Assembly: GCF_010550245.1 (NCBI RefSeq) | Contig: NZ_JAAGLU010000042.1 | Coordinates: 1 to 64,000, forward strand | From: Streptomyces sp. SID12501 | GTDB lineage: Bacteria; Actinomycetota; Actinomycetes; Streptomycetales; Streptomycetaceae | Length of the DNA: 64,000 bases | Reading direction: 5' to 3' | Shown here: one piece after another, positions 40,459 through 48,367 of the stretch | Numbering within the stretch: position 1 is the stretch's first letter | Layout: each line of letters starts with the position of its first letter | Program-made: the position numbers and the translations under genes | The notes under the pieces: model-generated | Databases searched by the model: none | Told to the model about the DNA's origin: nothing | What the model saw: only the letters and a program-made list of their open reading frames with translations

Positions 40459-40986
40459 GCGCAGAGCTGAACATGTGCGCGCTCGTCGATTAGATCTTGG
40501 TGGATAGCCCGTTGGTTGTGGATAACCCGTCCGCTGGGCACCGCACCCGTCGTACGGACCCCTACTCGGCCCATACGGGTGCGGTGCAGGCATGCACTCT
40601 GCCCCGAGTAGGTGCGGGTGGTCTCCGTGCTGAAACCGGGCGGTAGAGACGGTTCGAATCCATTCGGCCCGCGTATGGCACTGCCCCGATACGGGCTTTT
40701 CATGGCTCGCGCCGAGGCAGGTGATGTAGCGGCTAGGCAGTGTACTTTTGCCACATTTTGACAGCTGTCTTCGGATTGCATGCAGAATTCGATTTGTGTG
40801 TCACCAGGCAGCGATACTGCTTGCCCAAGTAGGCGGCACGGTCATTCACTGAGTATTGCCGGTTGACTTTCCATTCCGAAAATCCTGCTGACATGTGATG
40901 ACGCCCTTTCGCCGGACCGACTCGCTGCCGACCCGCGTGAATCTTCCCACGGCCGACTTTCCCACCCCATCGGGGGTGATCCCCCC
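40459..40986. other. Low-GC gene-free segment with structured RNA candidate
   Basis: 528 bases with clearly lower GC around 40730-40890 (ACTTTTGCCACATTTTGACA, GAATTCGATTTGTGTG). The segment contains the structured block described separately (40561-40700). A perfect palindrome GACAGCTGTC at 40760-40769 overlaps a possible -35 TTGACA. A second gene (HNH) starts at 40987. No protein gene is evident. Confidence 0.5.
40561..40700 (+). ncRNA. Candidate structured small RNA ending in a T-run terminator
   Basis: Nested inverted repeats: CCTACTCGG (40561-40569) with CCGAGTAGG (40604-40612); GCGGGT (40614-40619) with GCCCGC (40667-40672, one wobble); GTCTC (40621-40625) with GAGAC (40646-40650); then a T-arm-like GGTTCGAATCC (40651-40661). 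A GCCCCGATACGGGC hairpin plus TTTT (40683-40700) follows, a rare T-run terminator in this GC-rich DNA. It could be a tRNA-mimic RNA or a decayed tRNA with attachment site. Confidence 0.4.
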
Positions 40987-41751
40987 ATGCCGCGTAAGCC
41001 CCCGTCCCCCTTGCTCTGTCCCCGGCGATACGGGGTCAAGTGGGAACGCATCCGGCGCCGCTACCTGTACGCGCATCCGTGGTGCGTGCTGTGCAGCAAG
41101 ACAGCGACCGTTGCCGACCACTTCCCCGAGTCACGGCGTGCGCTGGTCGCTCGGGGTGCCACCGATCCGGATGCATTCTCTTGTCTCCGTCCGCTGTGCA
41201 CGACGTGCCACAACCGGGATTCCGCGAAGCACCGGCCCGGCGGATGGACTGCCGAACGGGTCAAGCCGCGGCGGGGCTCGCGCACAGTCCTGGTGTCAGC
41301 TCTCGTCAGCTTCGCTGCTGCGCTCCCGTACGTACGTTCCTCGCTGCGGCACGGTGTAGACGTAGCCCTGATCCCGCAGATGCCGCACCGCTCGCCGCGC
41401 GGTGTCCCGGGCCACGCCCCACCGCTGGATGAGGGCGGACTCCGAGGGAACCGGGCGGTCCACTGCCGGCGCGCCCGACTCGATGTCCCGGACGACCTCC
41501 GCCGCAATCTGTTGGTACGGCGGAATCGGGGAGTCGTACCGGACCGCACAGCCCGCCCCTGCCCCCGTCATCCAGCATGCCCCGCAGCTACACCCGTGGG
41601 ACAGGCCGTGGACCGGCATCAGCTCCGCCGAAGCCCGCGAGATCTTCAAGGCGGAAGAGATCTTGCCGCTCACCCCCGAACAGCGAGAACGCCGCTGGGC
41701 CATCGCGTTCACAGAATGCGGAGTGGACTACTCGTACCGCTACCCCGGTGA
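40987..41751 (+). CDS. HNH endonuclease with a rearranged C-terminus
   Basis: ATG 40987. The first about 95 residues form a phage-type HNH nuclease: RYGVKWERIRRRYLYAHPWC, C33-VL-C36, VADHFPESR (D44-H45), LRPLCTTCHNRD with C71-x-x-C74-H75-N76 and KHRPGGW. The frame stays open to 41751, but after about residue 100 it runs antisense to the small GntR gene and reads as unstructured Arg/Pro-rich sequence. The functional protein probably once ended near 41290. A fusion by deletion is likely. Confidence 0.65.
   Translation: MPRKPPSPLLCPRRYGVKWERIRRRYLYAHPWCVLCSKTATVADHFPESRRALVARGATDPDAFSCLRPLCTTCHNRDSAKHRPGGWTAERVKPRRGSRTVLVSALVSFAAALPYVRSSLRHGVDVALIPQMPHRSPRGVPGHAPPLDEGGLRGNRAVHCRRARLDVPDDLRRNLLVRRNRGVVPDRTARPCPRHPACPAATPVGQAVDRHQLRRSPRDLQGGRDLAAHPRTARTPLGHRVHRMRSGLLVPLPR
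41296..41571 (-). CDS. Small GntR-type winged-helix regulator
   Basis: About 91 residues if started at ATG 41571. The winged helix reads SPIPPYQQIAAEVVRDIESG, VPSESALIQRWGVARDTARR, AVRHLRDQGYVYTVPQRGTY. There is no effector domain, as in the short GntR proteins common in streptomycete integrative elements and near transfer genes. The preferred start is uncertain: homologous sequence begins at RYDSPIPPY, where the codon before is GTC. It lies antisense to the tail of the HNH frame and divergent from a conserved hypothetical frame. Confidence 0.75.
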   Translation of the reverse strand: MTGAGAGCAVRYDSPIPPYQQIAAEVVRDIESGAPAVDRPVPSESALIQRWGVARDTARRAVRHLRDQGYVYTVPQRGTYVRERSSEADES

Positions 41752-41965
41752 CCACTTCGCGGAACTGGGGCGACGGCATGAGCCCCGAAGAACTGTTCCC
41801 GGAAGTCCCGCCCGTTCTGGTCCTCGTCTGCTGCTACTGAACAGACGAGGAAGAGCCCTCGTTCGGCCAGCCGTCGGGCGGGGCCCCTTCGGCCCTCTCA
41901 CAGAACTACCAGTTACGAGTGTCCGGTGGACGGGCTGGATGTGCCTGCGTCGAGCGCATTCGTGA
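41483..41965 (+). CDS. Conserved hypothetical frame, start and end disturbed
   Basis: The segment from about 41580 to 41770 is clearly coding by codon use and composition: HPWDRPWTGISSAEAREIFK, EEILPLTPEQRERRWAIAFT, ECGVDYSYRYPGDHFAELG. It resembles small hypothetical proteins of Streptomyces that accompany short GntR regulators. The only in-frame ATG (41483) lies inside the opposing GntR gene, and beyond 41775 the frame becomes Arg-rich and antisense to the SDR gene. A second short frame (41778-41840, MSPEELFPEVPPVLVLVCCY) begins after a GGGGCG site. The true gene limits cannot be fixed from the sequence. Confidence 0.4.
   Translation: MSRTTSAAICWYGGIGESYRTAQPAPAPVIQHAPQLHPWDRPWTGISSAEAREIFKAEEILPLTPEQRERRWAIAFTECGVDYSYRYPGDHFAELGRRHEPRRTVPGSPARSGPRLLLLNRRGRALVRPAVGRGPFGPLTELPVTSVRWTGWMCLRRAHS
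41778..41840 (+). CDS. Possible 20-residue peptide MSPEELF...VCCY
   Basis: ATG 41778 follows GGGGCGACGGC and the frame ends TGA 41840, inside a strong hairpin. The C-terminal VLVLVCCY is hydrophobic with two Cys. It may be a real micro-ORF overlapping the conserved frame, or the tail of that frame after a frameshift. I do not recognise it. Confidence 0.3.
   Translation: MSPEELFPEVPPVLVLVCCY
41822..41850 (+). terminator. Hairpin closing the accessory island
   Basis: CCTCGTCTG (41822-41830) and CAGACGAGG (41842-41850), perfect 9-bp arms with an 11-base loop that contains the stop of the short frame. Confidence 0.6.
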
Positions 41966-42710
41966 TGGCCTTCACGCCGCCGTGTGCCGAGTAGCCGCCG
42001 TCCACGGTGATCTCCGCGCCGTTGACATATGACGCCTCGTCCGAGAGCAGGTAGACGACCAGCGGTGCCACCTCGTCGGTGGTGCCGGGGCGGCCCTGGG
42101 GTGTCATCGCGAGGTGCGCGCGTACGAACACCGGGTTCGCGGTCGCCATCAGCGGGGTCTCGATGTATCCGGGGTGGATCACGTTCGTACGGATGCCGCG
42201 GGGAGCCAACTCCAGTGCGGCCACCCGGGACAGGCCCCGCAGCGCCCACTTGCTCGCCGTGTACGCGACCGCGTGATGGGCCGTCAGACCGGCCACCGAG
42301 CCGACGTTCACGATCGACGAACCGGCCGGCATCAGCGGAGCCAGCGCCTGGATGCCGAGCAGCGCGCCCGTCGTGTTCACCGCGAACGCCCGGTTCCAGT
42401 CGGCGAGTTCGACCTCACCGAGCCGTGCCCGTACGGCGATGCCCGCGTTGTTCACGAGCCCGTGCACGACGTCCAGAGAGGCCGCGAGGGTCGCCCAGCC
42501 GCCCTCCGACGACACGTCGAGGTGGCGGTAGGTGACGTCGAGGCTGTCGGCGCGCAGGGCGGCGGCGAGCTTCTCGCCGGGCTCGTCGAGGACATCGGTC
42601 GCGATCACCGACGCGCCCTCCCGGGCCGCCGCCGTCACCTCGGCGGCGCCCTGGCCCTGTGCGGCTCCGGTGACGACGACGGTACGGCCGGACAGACGCG
42701 TACGGCTCAC
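41913..42710 (-). CDS. SDR-family oxidoreductase
   Basis: 265 residues from GTG 42710 with GGAGG five bases upstream. Classical SDR: VVVTGAAQGQGAAEVTAAAR, LVNNAGIAVR, NVGSVAGLTAHHAVAYTASK with S138, Y150, K154, and VNGAEITVDGGYSAHG near the end. An Asp in VIATDVLDEPG suggests NAD(H) preference. It lies 36 bases after the LysR stop on the same strand and is probably part of the catabolic cluster, oxidising an alcohol intermediate. The C-terminus (TSSPSTGHS) is a short unconserved tail. Confidence 0.87.
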   Translation of the reverse strand: MSRTRLSGRTVVVTGAAQGQGAAEVTAAAREGASVIATDVLDEPGEKLAAALRADSLDVTYRHLDVSSEGGWATLAASLDVVHGLVNNAGIAVRARLGEVELADWNRAFAVNTTGALLGIQALAPLMPAGSSIVNVGSVAGLTAHHAVAYTASKWALRGLSRVAALELAPRGIRTNVIHPGYIETPLMATANPVFVRAHLAMTPQGRPGTTDEVAPLVVYLLSDEASYVNGAEITVDGGYSAHGGVKAITNALDAGTSSPSTGHS

Positions 42711-42746
42711 GGTTCCTCCAAGGGGGATCGGGATTCCCCTCCCACG

Positions 42747-43748
42747 CTAGGAAGCGGGGGCAAGCTCCGGAAACGCGCGTTCCTCATGGCTGGCATCCGT
42801 GTCCACGATCCCCGAGTCGGTCACCGATGCCGGTTCCTCCGGCTCGTCCAGGGAGATACCCACCCTGCGCATGGTCTCGCGCAGCCAGCGGTGCGCCGGG
42901 TCGGAGTGCCGGTTGTGGTGCCAGTACATGGCCTCGACCAGCGGTACGTCCGGGAACGGCGTCGGTACGGCGACACAGCGGGCGAAGCCCTCGTAGCGCC
43001 GGGCGAGCCGTTCGGGCACCAGGGCGACCAGGTCGGTGCCGCCCACCAGGAACGGCAGCACACTGAACCCCGGCGCGCTGACCTGCACCTTCGGTGCGAT
43101 GCCGAGGGTCTCCAGCTGGCGGTCCGCGGGCGTCTGGCTCTTACCGAACGCCGAGGCGGCATGCGGCATCTCGGCCAGGTCGCGGAGCGTGATCCGGCCG
43201 TCGACGAGGCGCGGGTTGTCGGGGTCGACGATGCACACGAACCGGTCGTGCATCACGGCCTCGCTGATCCCCGGCAGCCGGTAGCCGAGCGGCACCACCA
43301 TCAGGTCGTGGCAGCGCAGATGGGTCTCGTTCTCCGGCTGGCCGTGCACCAAGGGGTGGAAGTCGATGCGTACGCCGGGCGCCTCGTCCGCGATGGCCCG
43401 CAGCAGCGGTTCCACGAACACCGTCATCACGTAGTCCGACATCACCACCGAGAAACGCTGCCGACTGCGCTCCGGGTCGAAGCGCCGGGTCAGCGACAGA
43501 GCCTCCTCGGCCTTGTACAGGGAGGCCTGTACGACGGGCAGCAGCCGCTCGGCCAGCGGGGTCAGCTCGTACTCGCGGCCCACCCGCACCAGCAGCTCGT
43601 CGTTGAAGTGCCGGCGCAGCCGGGCGAGCGAACCACTCATCGCGGACTGACTGGTGGAGAGGCGGACACCGGCGTGCGTGACGTTCTTCTCCTCCAGCAG
43701 GGCCTCCAGCGCCACCAGAAGATTGAGATCGATCGCTCCCAGACCCAC
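42747..43748 (-). CDS. LysR-family regulator of the catabolic cluster
   Basis: 333 residues from GTG 43748 behind AAGGAG. The winged helix reads DLNLLVALEALLEEKNVTHA, STSQSAMSGSLARLRRHFND and RVGREYELTPLAERLLPVVQ, the NodD/NahR-like branch of LysR. The effector domain includes VVMSDYVMTVFVEPLLRAIA and ends with an acidic tail. Many members of this branch respond to aromatic inducers. It is placed just past the minus-strand arm of the cluster, in its own 220-bp promoter region. Confidence 0.85.
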   Translation of the reverse strand: MGLGAIDLNLLVALEALLEEKNVTHAGVRLSTSQSAMSGSLARLRRHFNDELLVRVGREYELTPLAERLLPVVQASLYKAEEALSLTRRFDPERSRQRFSVVMSDYVMTVFVEPLLRAIADEAPGVRIDFHPLVHGQPENETHLRCHDLMVVPLGYRLPGISEAVMHDRFVCIVDPDNPRLVDGRITLRDLAEMPHAASAFGKSQTPADRQLETLGIAPKVQVSAPGFSVLPFLVGGTDLVALVPERLARRYEGFARCVAVPTPFPDVPLVEAMYWHHNRHSDPAHRWLRETMRRVGISLDEPEEPASVTDSGIVDTDASHEERAFPELAPAS

Positions 43749-43971
43749 GGATGTCTCCTTCCGTCCCGCCTGGCGGCAGGCGCCGGCCACATCGTCGTAC
43801 GGCCGTGAAACCGGAGCGTAACGACGGGAGGCGGGCGTGAGGAAGGTTCGTGCGCGCATTCTCAGGAAGACGGATGCGAGGCATCGCCCTGGGGAATACG
43901 CGCAGGTCGGCAAGCATGTGCCCTCACATGACCCGCACATGCCGGACCCGGCGGCAGCACAGGATCGCGTG

Positions 43972-44928
43972 CTACGGCCGTGGTGTGCGGCCCCGCTTGC
44001 GGGCGCGCGGAAGATACGCGTCGCCGCGTCCGGTGACGATGCGGTTGGAGAGGCTGCCGAGGCGTTCGACGGTGAGTGTCACCTCGTCGCCGGGGACGAG
44101 GGGCGGGGGCGTGCGCTCTCCGACGCGGCCCCAGAACTCCGCGAGCGCGCCCCAGCCGCAGGTGCCCGAGCCGAGGATGTCACCGGGGCGCACCCAGGTG
44201 TCACGGGCGGCGTAGGCGACCATCTCCTCGAAGGTCCAGGACACGTTGGCGAGTGTGTCCCGGCCGATCAGCTCGCCGTTCAGGGTGGCGGTCATGTCCA
44301 GATCGAGGAAACCGTCCGCGTCCCTGCGGTCCTCCACCTCGTCGGCGGTGACGAGATACGGGCCGAGCGTGTTGGCGAAGTCCTTGCCCTTGGAGAAGCC
44401 GAGGCCCAGGTTCTTCTCCGGTTTCTGCAGGTCACGGGCCGACCAGTCGTTGAAGACGAGGTAGCCGACGATGTGCTCGCGGGCCTGCTCGGGCGTGAGG
44501 TCGCGCCCCGCCCGCCCGATGACCGCGCCCACCTCCAGCTCGAAGTCGAGCACCGAGCAGCCTGCCGGTACCGGCACCTCGTCGTGGGCCCCGTACGCCG
44601 CGTGCGGGTTGGTGAAGTAGAAGTTGGGCGCCCGGTACCACTCCTCGGGAACGTGCTCCAGCCCGTCGAGCGACTTGGACACGCCCTCGATGTGCGCCTC
44701 GAAGCCGACGAAGTCCCGGATGGACGGCGGCTTGAGCGGCGGCAGCAGGCGCACCTGATCCACCGTCAACTCGCTCGGTCGGCCCAGTGCTTCGGCCCCG
44801 GCCGCGTGCAGCGTCTCCGTCTCGACGAGGGAGAGGACGGTCACCCCGGCCGACAGTGGGTGGAGAGTCCGGCCCTGGACGACTCCTGCGCGTTCCGCGC
44901 CCTGGTACTCGTATGTCGCGAACCGCAT
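43972..44928 (-). CDS. Fumarylacetoacetate hydrolase-family enzyme (first)
   Basis: 318 residues. N-terminus MRFATYEYQGAERAGVVQG; IRDFVGFEAHIEGVSKSLDG; the metal-binding core LDFELEVGAVIGRAGRDLTP; YLVFNDWSARDLQ; SKGKDFANTLGPYLVTADEV; GSGTCGWGALAEFWG. E-x-E plus a later Asp bind Mg or Mn. The family hydrolyses C-C bonds in acylpyruvates or decarboxylates/hydrates dienoates. It is the last gene of the minus-strand arm, three bases after the oxidase gene. It is likely the product-releasing step of ring breakdown. Confidence 0.87.
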   Translation of the reverse strand: MRFATYEYQGAERAGVVQGRTLHPLSAGVTVLSLVETETLHAAGAEALGRPSELTVDQVRLLPPLKPPSIRDFVGFEAHIEGVSKSLDGLEHVPEEWYRAPNFYFTNPHAAYGAHDEVPVPAGCSVLDFELEVGAVIGRAGRDLTPEQAREHIVGYLVFNDWSARDLQKPEKNLGLGFSKGKDFANTLGPYLVTADEVEDRRDADGFLDLDMTATLNGELIGRDTLANVSWTFEEMVAYAARDTWVRPGDILGSGTCGWGALAEFWGRVGERTPPPLVPGDEVTLTVERLGSLSNRIVTGRGDAYLPRARKRGRTPRP

Positions 44929-44931
44929 GTC

Positions 44932-46338
44932 TCACTGCTCCCAGTGGTTGGTGTTGGTGACGGCCCCGGTACTCAGATATCCCGCGAAGAGGCCCTTCGG
45001 GTCGCGTGTGGCCCGGATCTCGCGCAGCCTCCGCCACTGCACGTCGCCCATGAACCTCACCTGCCGGACGGTGAAGTCGGAGTCCCCGAGGTACTGGCCG
45101 GCGGTCACCGGCCGCATGTCCGCCATCGCGTCGTCGAGCCAGGTGCGCAACTCCCTGTCCCGCTCGGGCTCGTTGTGGACGACGTACGTGGCGCAGTAGA
45201 TCTCCGACTGCAACGAGAAGGCCATGTCGGGGAGTTCACGCAACGGGGCCATCGAGAACCAGATGGTGAACGTCTGCGGGGTGGGCTGATCGGTGAACGC
45301 CTTCCGGATGGCCGGCACGACGTCCTCGGCGGATCCGGTCAGCCAGGCGTTGTCGACGAGATAGCGATGTCCTTCCGGGTTCGCCGTCCGCTGGTTGTGG
45401 AGTTGCTCGGCGAGTGTGGTCGGCTGTGCCTCGACGCGGAAGACGGCCCGGTCGGCGTACGGATTCGCGTGCAGCGGCGCCAGCGCATCGGCGGCCTGCT
45501 CGGCGGTGTCGGTCATCGACACGCCCGTGACCAGCAGCATCGGCTCGTCATGGCCGGGCGGGGTCTGGGTGAGGGCGACGATCTCGACCAGCTCCGACAC
45601 CGTGTGGTGCATCCCGTGCAGCCAGGTCATGACCTCGTCGAAGAGGGCGAGGGGGTACGCGTGGACCGTGTGTGCCAGATGCCCGGGCAGGGGGCGGGTG
45701 CGGAGGTGGAAGCGGGTGACGACGCCGAAGAAACCCGGGCCGGCACCCCGCGCCGCCCAGAACAGGTCGGAGTTCGTCGTCTCGTCCGCGCGGACCAGCT
45801 CGCCCTCGGCGGTGACGACATCGATCGCCACGAGGTTCTCCACCGCCCAGCCCCAGCCGCGCGCGTTCCAGCCCTGGCCGCCCTGGAGGAGGAAGCCCCC
45901 GATACCGACCGAAGGGCAGTGCCCGCCGTTGAAGAAGCGGCCGAACTCGCCGAGGAACGGGTTGAGTTCGTCGCCGCCCTTGACGCTCGGGGTGGCTGTC
46001 ACGATCCCGGTCGTGTCGTCGTACGTCATCTCGCGCAGGTCGCCGAGGTCGATCAGCAGCGTGTCCGTACGCACCGACCAGGCGGCCCAGCTGTGCCCGC
46101 CGGAGCGGACGGCGACCTGCCAGCCCCGTTCCAGGGCGAGCTGCACGCCCTCGACGACGTCCTGCTCGGTAGCAGCCCGCAACACGGCGGCCGGTGAACG
46201 GTCCGACGGGCGGCGGGCGTTGAAGACCCGGCCGAAGCGGGCCTCGTCGAAGTCCTCGTCACCGGGGAGGTGGAGGGTGCCGGAGAAGCGGTTGCTCCGC
46301 GGGGGTTCGGGGGTCGTCCCCCGATTGATGACAGTCAT
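44932..46338 (-). CDS. BBE-like FAD-linked oxidase with bicovalent flavin motifs
   Basis: 468 residues from ATG 46338 after AGGGAG; no signal peptide. The PCMH domain has VRSGGHSWAAWSVR (H82) and FFNGGHCPSVGIGGFLLQGG (C141), the His and Cys that bind FAD in two places in berberine-bridge-type oxidases. The C-terminal BBE segment (YLGDSDFTVRQVRFMGDVQW, RRLREIRATRDPKGLF) is present, although its usual NYxN start is altered. Such enzymes oxidise alcohols, sugars or aromatic substrates with O2. In this cluster it probably acts on a hydroxylated aromatic or side chain. Confidence 0.85.
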   Translation of the reverse strand: MTVINRGTTPEPPRSNRFSGTLHLPGDEDFDEARFGRVFNARRPSDRSPAAVLRAATEQDVVEGVQLALERGWQVAVRSGGHSWAAWSVRTDTLLIDLGDLREMTYDDTTGIVTATPSVKGGDELNPFLGEFGRFFNGGHCPSVGIGGFLLQGGQGWNARGWGWAVENLVAIDVVTAEGELVRADETTNSDLFWAARGAGPGFFGVVTRFHLRTRPLPGHLAHTVHAYPLALFDEVMTWLHGMHHTVSELVEIVALTQTPPGHDEPMLLVTGVSMTDTAEQAADALAPLHANPYADRAVFRVEAQPTTLAEQLHNQRTANPEGHRYLVDNAWLTGSAEDVVPAIRKAFTDQPTPQTFTIWFSMAPLRELPDMAFSLQSEIYCATYVVHNEPERDRELRTWLDDAMADMRPVTAGQYLGDSDFTVRQVRFMGDVQWRRLREIRATRDPKGLFAGYLSTGAVTNTNHWEQ

Positions 46339-46349
46339 CGACTCCCTGC

Positions 46350-47366
46350 TCACTTGATCGCGATCGGGTTGACGGGGGCGCCCACCGCGCCGGTGACCGG
46401 CAGGGGCGCCGCGACGAGCAGGAACTCGTGGACACCGTCGGCCGCACAGTCCTCCGACAGCTCCTCCAGGTCCCACATCTCGCCCAACGGCAGCCCCATG
46501 TTGGGGATCGCTATCTGGTGCAGCGGGGACATGGCCCGCTCGGCGAACTCGTACGGCCGCACCTCAAGCCCCCAGGTGTCGGAGGCGATCGCCGCGATCT
46601 CCGTGCGGTGCAGCCAGCCGAGGGTGGTGAAGGAGAGGCCGGGGGCGTCGCCGGCCGCGTAGCCTCCCCAGTCGCCGAGCCGTCGTACGCGGCCGAGTTG
46701 GCCCGTGCGGACGAGGACGAGGTCGCCGCGGCGGACCGTCGAGGTGGCACCCTGGGCCTCGATCGTCGCGCGCAGGTGTTCCTCCAGGATGGGGAAACCG
46801 TCGGGGAGTTCGCCGTGGTCGTCGCCGATCGCGCGGCCGACGTCGAGGAGGACACCGCGTCCGGTGAAGGCGTCCTTCATGTGCTCGATACCCGTGACGG
46901 AGTCGCCGTCACCACTGACGATCGTGCACGAACGGCCATTCCACGCCTGCTTGTTGTCGAAGATGTGGCCGAGCCCGTCCCACTGCGTGGACGCCTGGAG
47001 CGGCATCACGACATGGTCGTCGGCGCCGCCGAACCCGTGCGGAAAGCCCTGAGTACCCGCTGCCGCGTCCGAACCTGTGTCCTTCATGTAGTGGACGGGG
47101 TTGATCCGGCCCCGGAAACCGCGCTGCGGGCCCCGCTCGTTGAACTCCTGCGCGAGCGAGAAGGGCCGCCCGCGACGCACCAGACCCACCGCGTGCGCAC
47201 GCATCGCGTCGTCGATGTGGTTGAGGGTGCCCAGCACGTCGTCCGGCCCCCAGCGGCCCCAGTTGCGGTACGCGGAACGGGCCTTGGCGAGTTCCTCCTC
47301 GACGGGACCGAGAGCGTGACCGGGACCGGGACTGGTAGTGGGGCCGGGATTCGTGCCCATGTTCAT
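46350..47366 (-). CDS. Cyclase-family (kynurenine formamidase-like) hydrolase
   Basis: 338 residues from ATG 47366, in an ATGA overlap with the amidohydrolase stop. Core blocks: WGPDDVLGTLNHIDDAMRAH, MPLQASTQWDGLGHIFDNKQ, GRGVLLDVGRAIGD, GDLVLVRTGQLGRVRRLGDW and PLHQIAIPNMGLPLGEMWDL. The family binds metal through His/Asp residues and hydrolyses amides, lactones or esters; this branch has DGLGH where classical cyclases have HxGTHxD. It could open a lactone or hydrolyse an ester intermediate. Confidence 0.83.
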   Translation of the reverse strand: MNMGTNPGPTTSPGPGHALGPVEEELAKARSAYRNWGRWGPDDVLGTLNHIDDAMRAHAVGLVRRGRPFSLAQEFNERGPQRGFRGRINPVHYMKDTGSDAAAGTQGFPHGFGGADDHVVMPLQASTQWDGLGHIFDNKQAWNGRSCTIVSGDGDSVTGIEHMKDAFTGRGVLLDVGRAIGDDHGELPDGFPILEEHLRATIEAQGATSTVRRGDLVLVRTGQLGRVRRLGDWGGYAAGDAPGLSFTTLGWLHRTEIAAIASDTWGLEVRPYEFAERAMSPLHQIAIPNMGLPLGEMWDLEELSEDCAADGVHEFLLVAAPLPVTGAVGAPVNPIAIK

Positions 47367-48367
47367 CGGACGCGTCCTTTCAGCAGCAGGTCGTAGGCGT
47401 TGCCCCCGGCGACGGCGGACCGGTCGGCGCCGATCAGCCCGGCGGCGTGCAACCGGGCCACGGGGTCGTCCACGCCCATGTCGAAGGGGTAGTCGGTGCC
47501 GAGGACGACCCGGTCCGCGCCCACCTCCTCGACCAGGTGGCGCAGCGCGCGCGGGGTGTAGACGAGCGAGTCGAACCACATGCGCCGCAGATACGAGCTC
47601 GGTGGTTCGAGACAGCCGCGCGCGTCCTCGCGGACCCGCCAGGCGTGGTCGGAACGCCCGATGTACGTCGGCAGATAGCCCCCGCCGTGCGCGGCCACCA
47701 GCTTCAGACGGGGGAAACGGTCGAGGACACCGGTGAAGATGAGATGCGAGAGCGCGACCGTCGTCTCCACGGGCTGACCGACCGTGTTGCCCAGGTAGTG
47801 GGTGGCCAGCCGGGCGCCGAGCGAGCAGCCCCACGGATGCACGAACACCACCGCGCCGAGCTCCTCCGCCCGCTGCCACACCACGTCGTGCGCGGGATCG
47901 GCCAACTCCCGTCCCTCGACGGTCGTGGACACGCTGATCCCGTACAGACCGTGATCGGCGACCGCCTCGCCCAGCAGGGCGACGGCGAGGTCCGGGTGCT
48001 GGAGCGGCACCGTGCCGAGCCCGAACAGCCGCTCCGGCGCGGCGGCACAGTGCACGGCCACCGCCTCGTTGACGGTACGGGTGAGCCGGGCGGCGAGTTC
48101 GATGTCGGCCCAGTAGTGGTGCATCGGCATCGGACCGACCACCTGGACGTCCACACCCATCGCGTCCAGATCGGCGCGTCGAGCCTGGACGTCCGTCAAC
48201 TGGGTTGTCAGGCGCTGGAGTTGAGTCCGATTGACCGCGAGAGAGGCGGGGGAGTGGGCGCGCTGCTCGGCGGCCAGCTCGGCGGCGAGTCCGGGCGTGT
48301 CCGCGCACAGGGCGTCGGCTGCCGGTACCGCGAGATGGCCGTGGAAGTCGACGACGGGGCCGCTCAT
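47363..48367 (-). CDS. Amidohydrolase-family decarboxylase-like enzyme (ACMSD-like)
   Basis: 334 residues from ATG 48367 (ATGA overlap with the monooxygenase). Metal ligands are visible: VVDFHGHL (H9, H11), VVFVHPWGCSLGARL, KLVAAHGGGYLPTYIGRSDH and VVLGTDYPFDMGV. This is the aminocarboxymuconate-semialdehyde decarboxylase / gamma-resorcylate decarboxylase branch, which performs non-oxidative decarboxylation of aromatic or ring-cleaved acids. Overlapping translation with the flavin monooxygenase suggests consecutive steps. Confidence 0.85.
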   Translation of the reverse strand: MSGPVVDFHGHLAVPAADALCADTPGLAAELAAEQRAHSPASLAVNRTQLQRLTTQLTDVQARRADLDAMGVDVQVVGPMPMHHYWADIELAARLTRTVNEAVAVHCAAAPERLFGLGTVPLQHPDLAVALLGEAVADHGLYGISVSTTVEGRELADPAHDVVWQRAEELGAVVFVHPWGCSLGARLATHYLGNTVGQPVETTVALSHLIFTGVLDRFPRLKLVAAHGGGYLPTYIGRSDHAWRVREDARGCLEPPSSYLRRMWFDSLVYTPRALRHLVEEVGADRVVLGTDYPFDMGVDDPVARLHAAGLIGADRSAVAGGNAYDLLLKGRVR

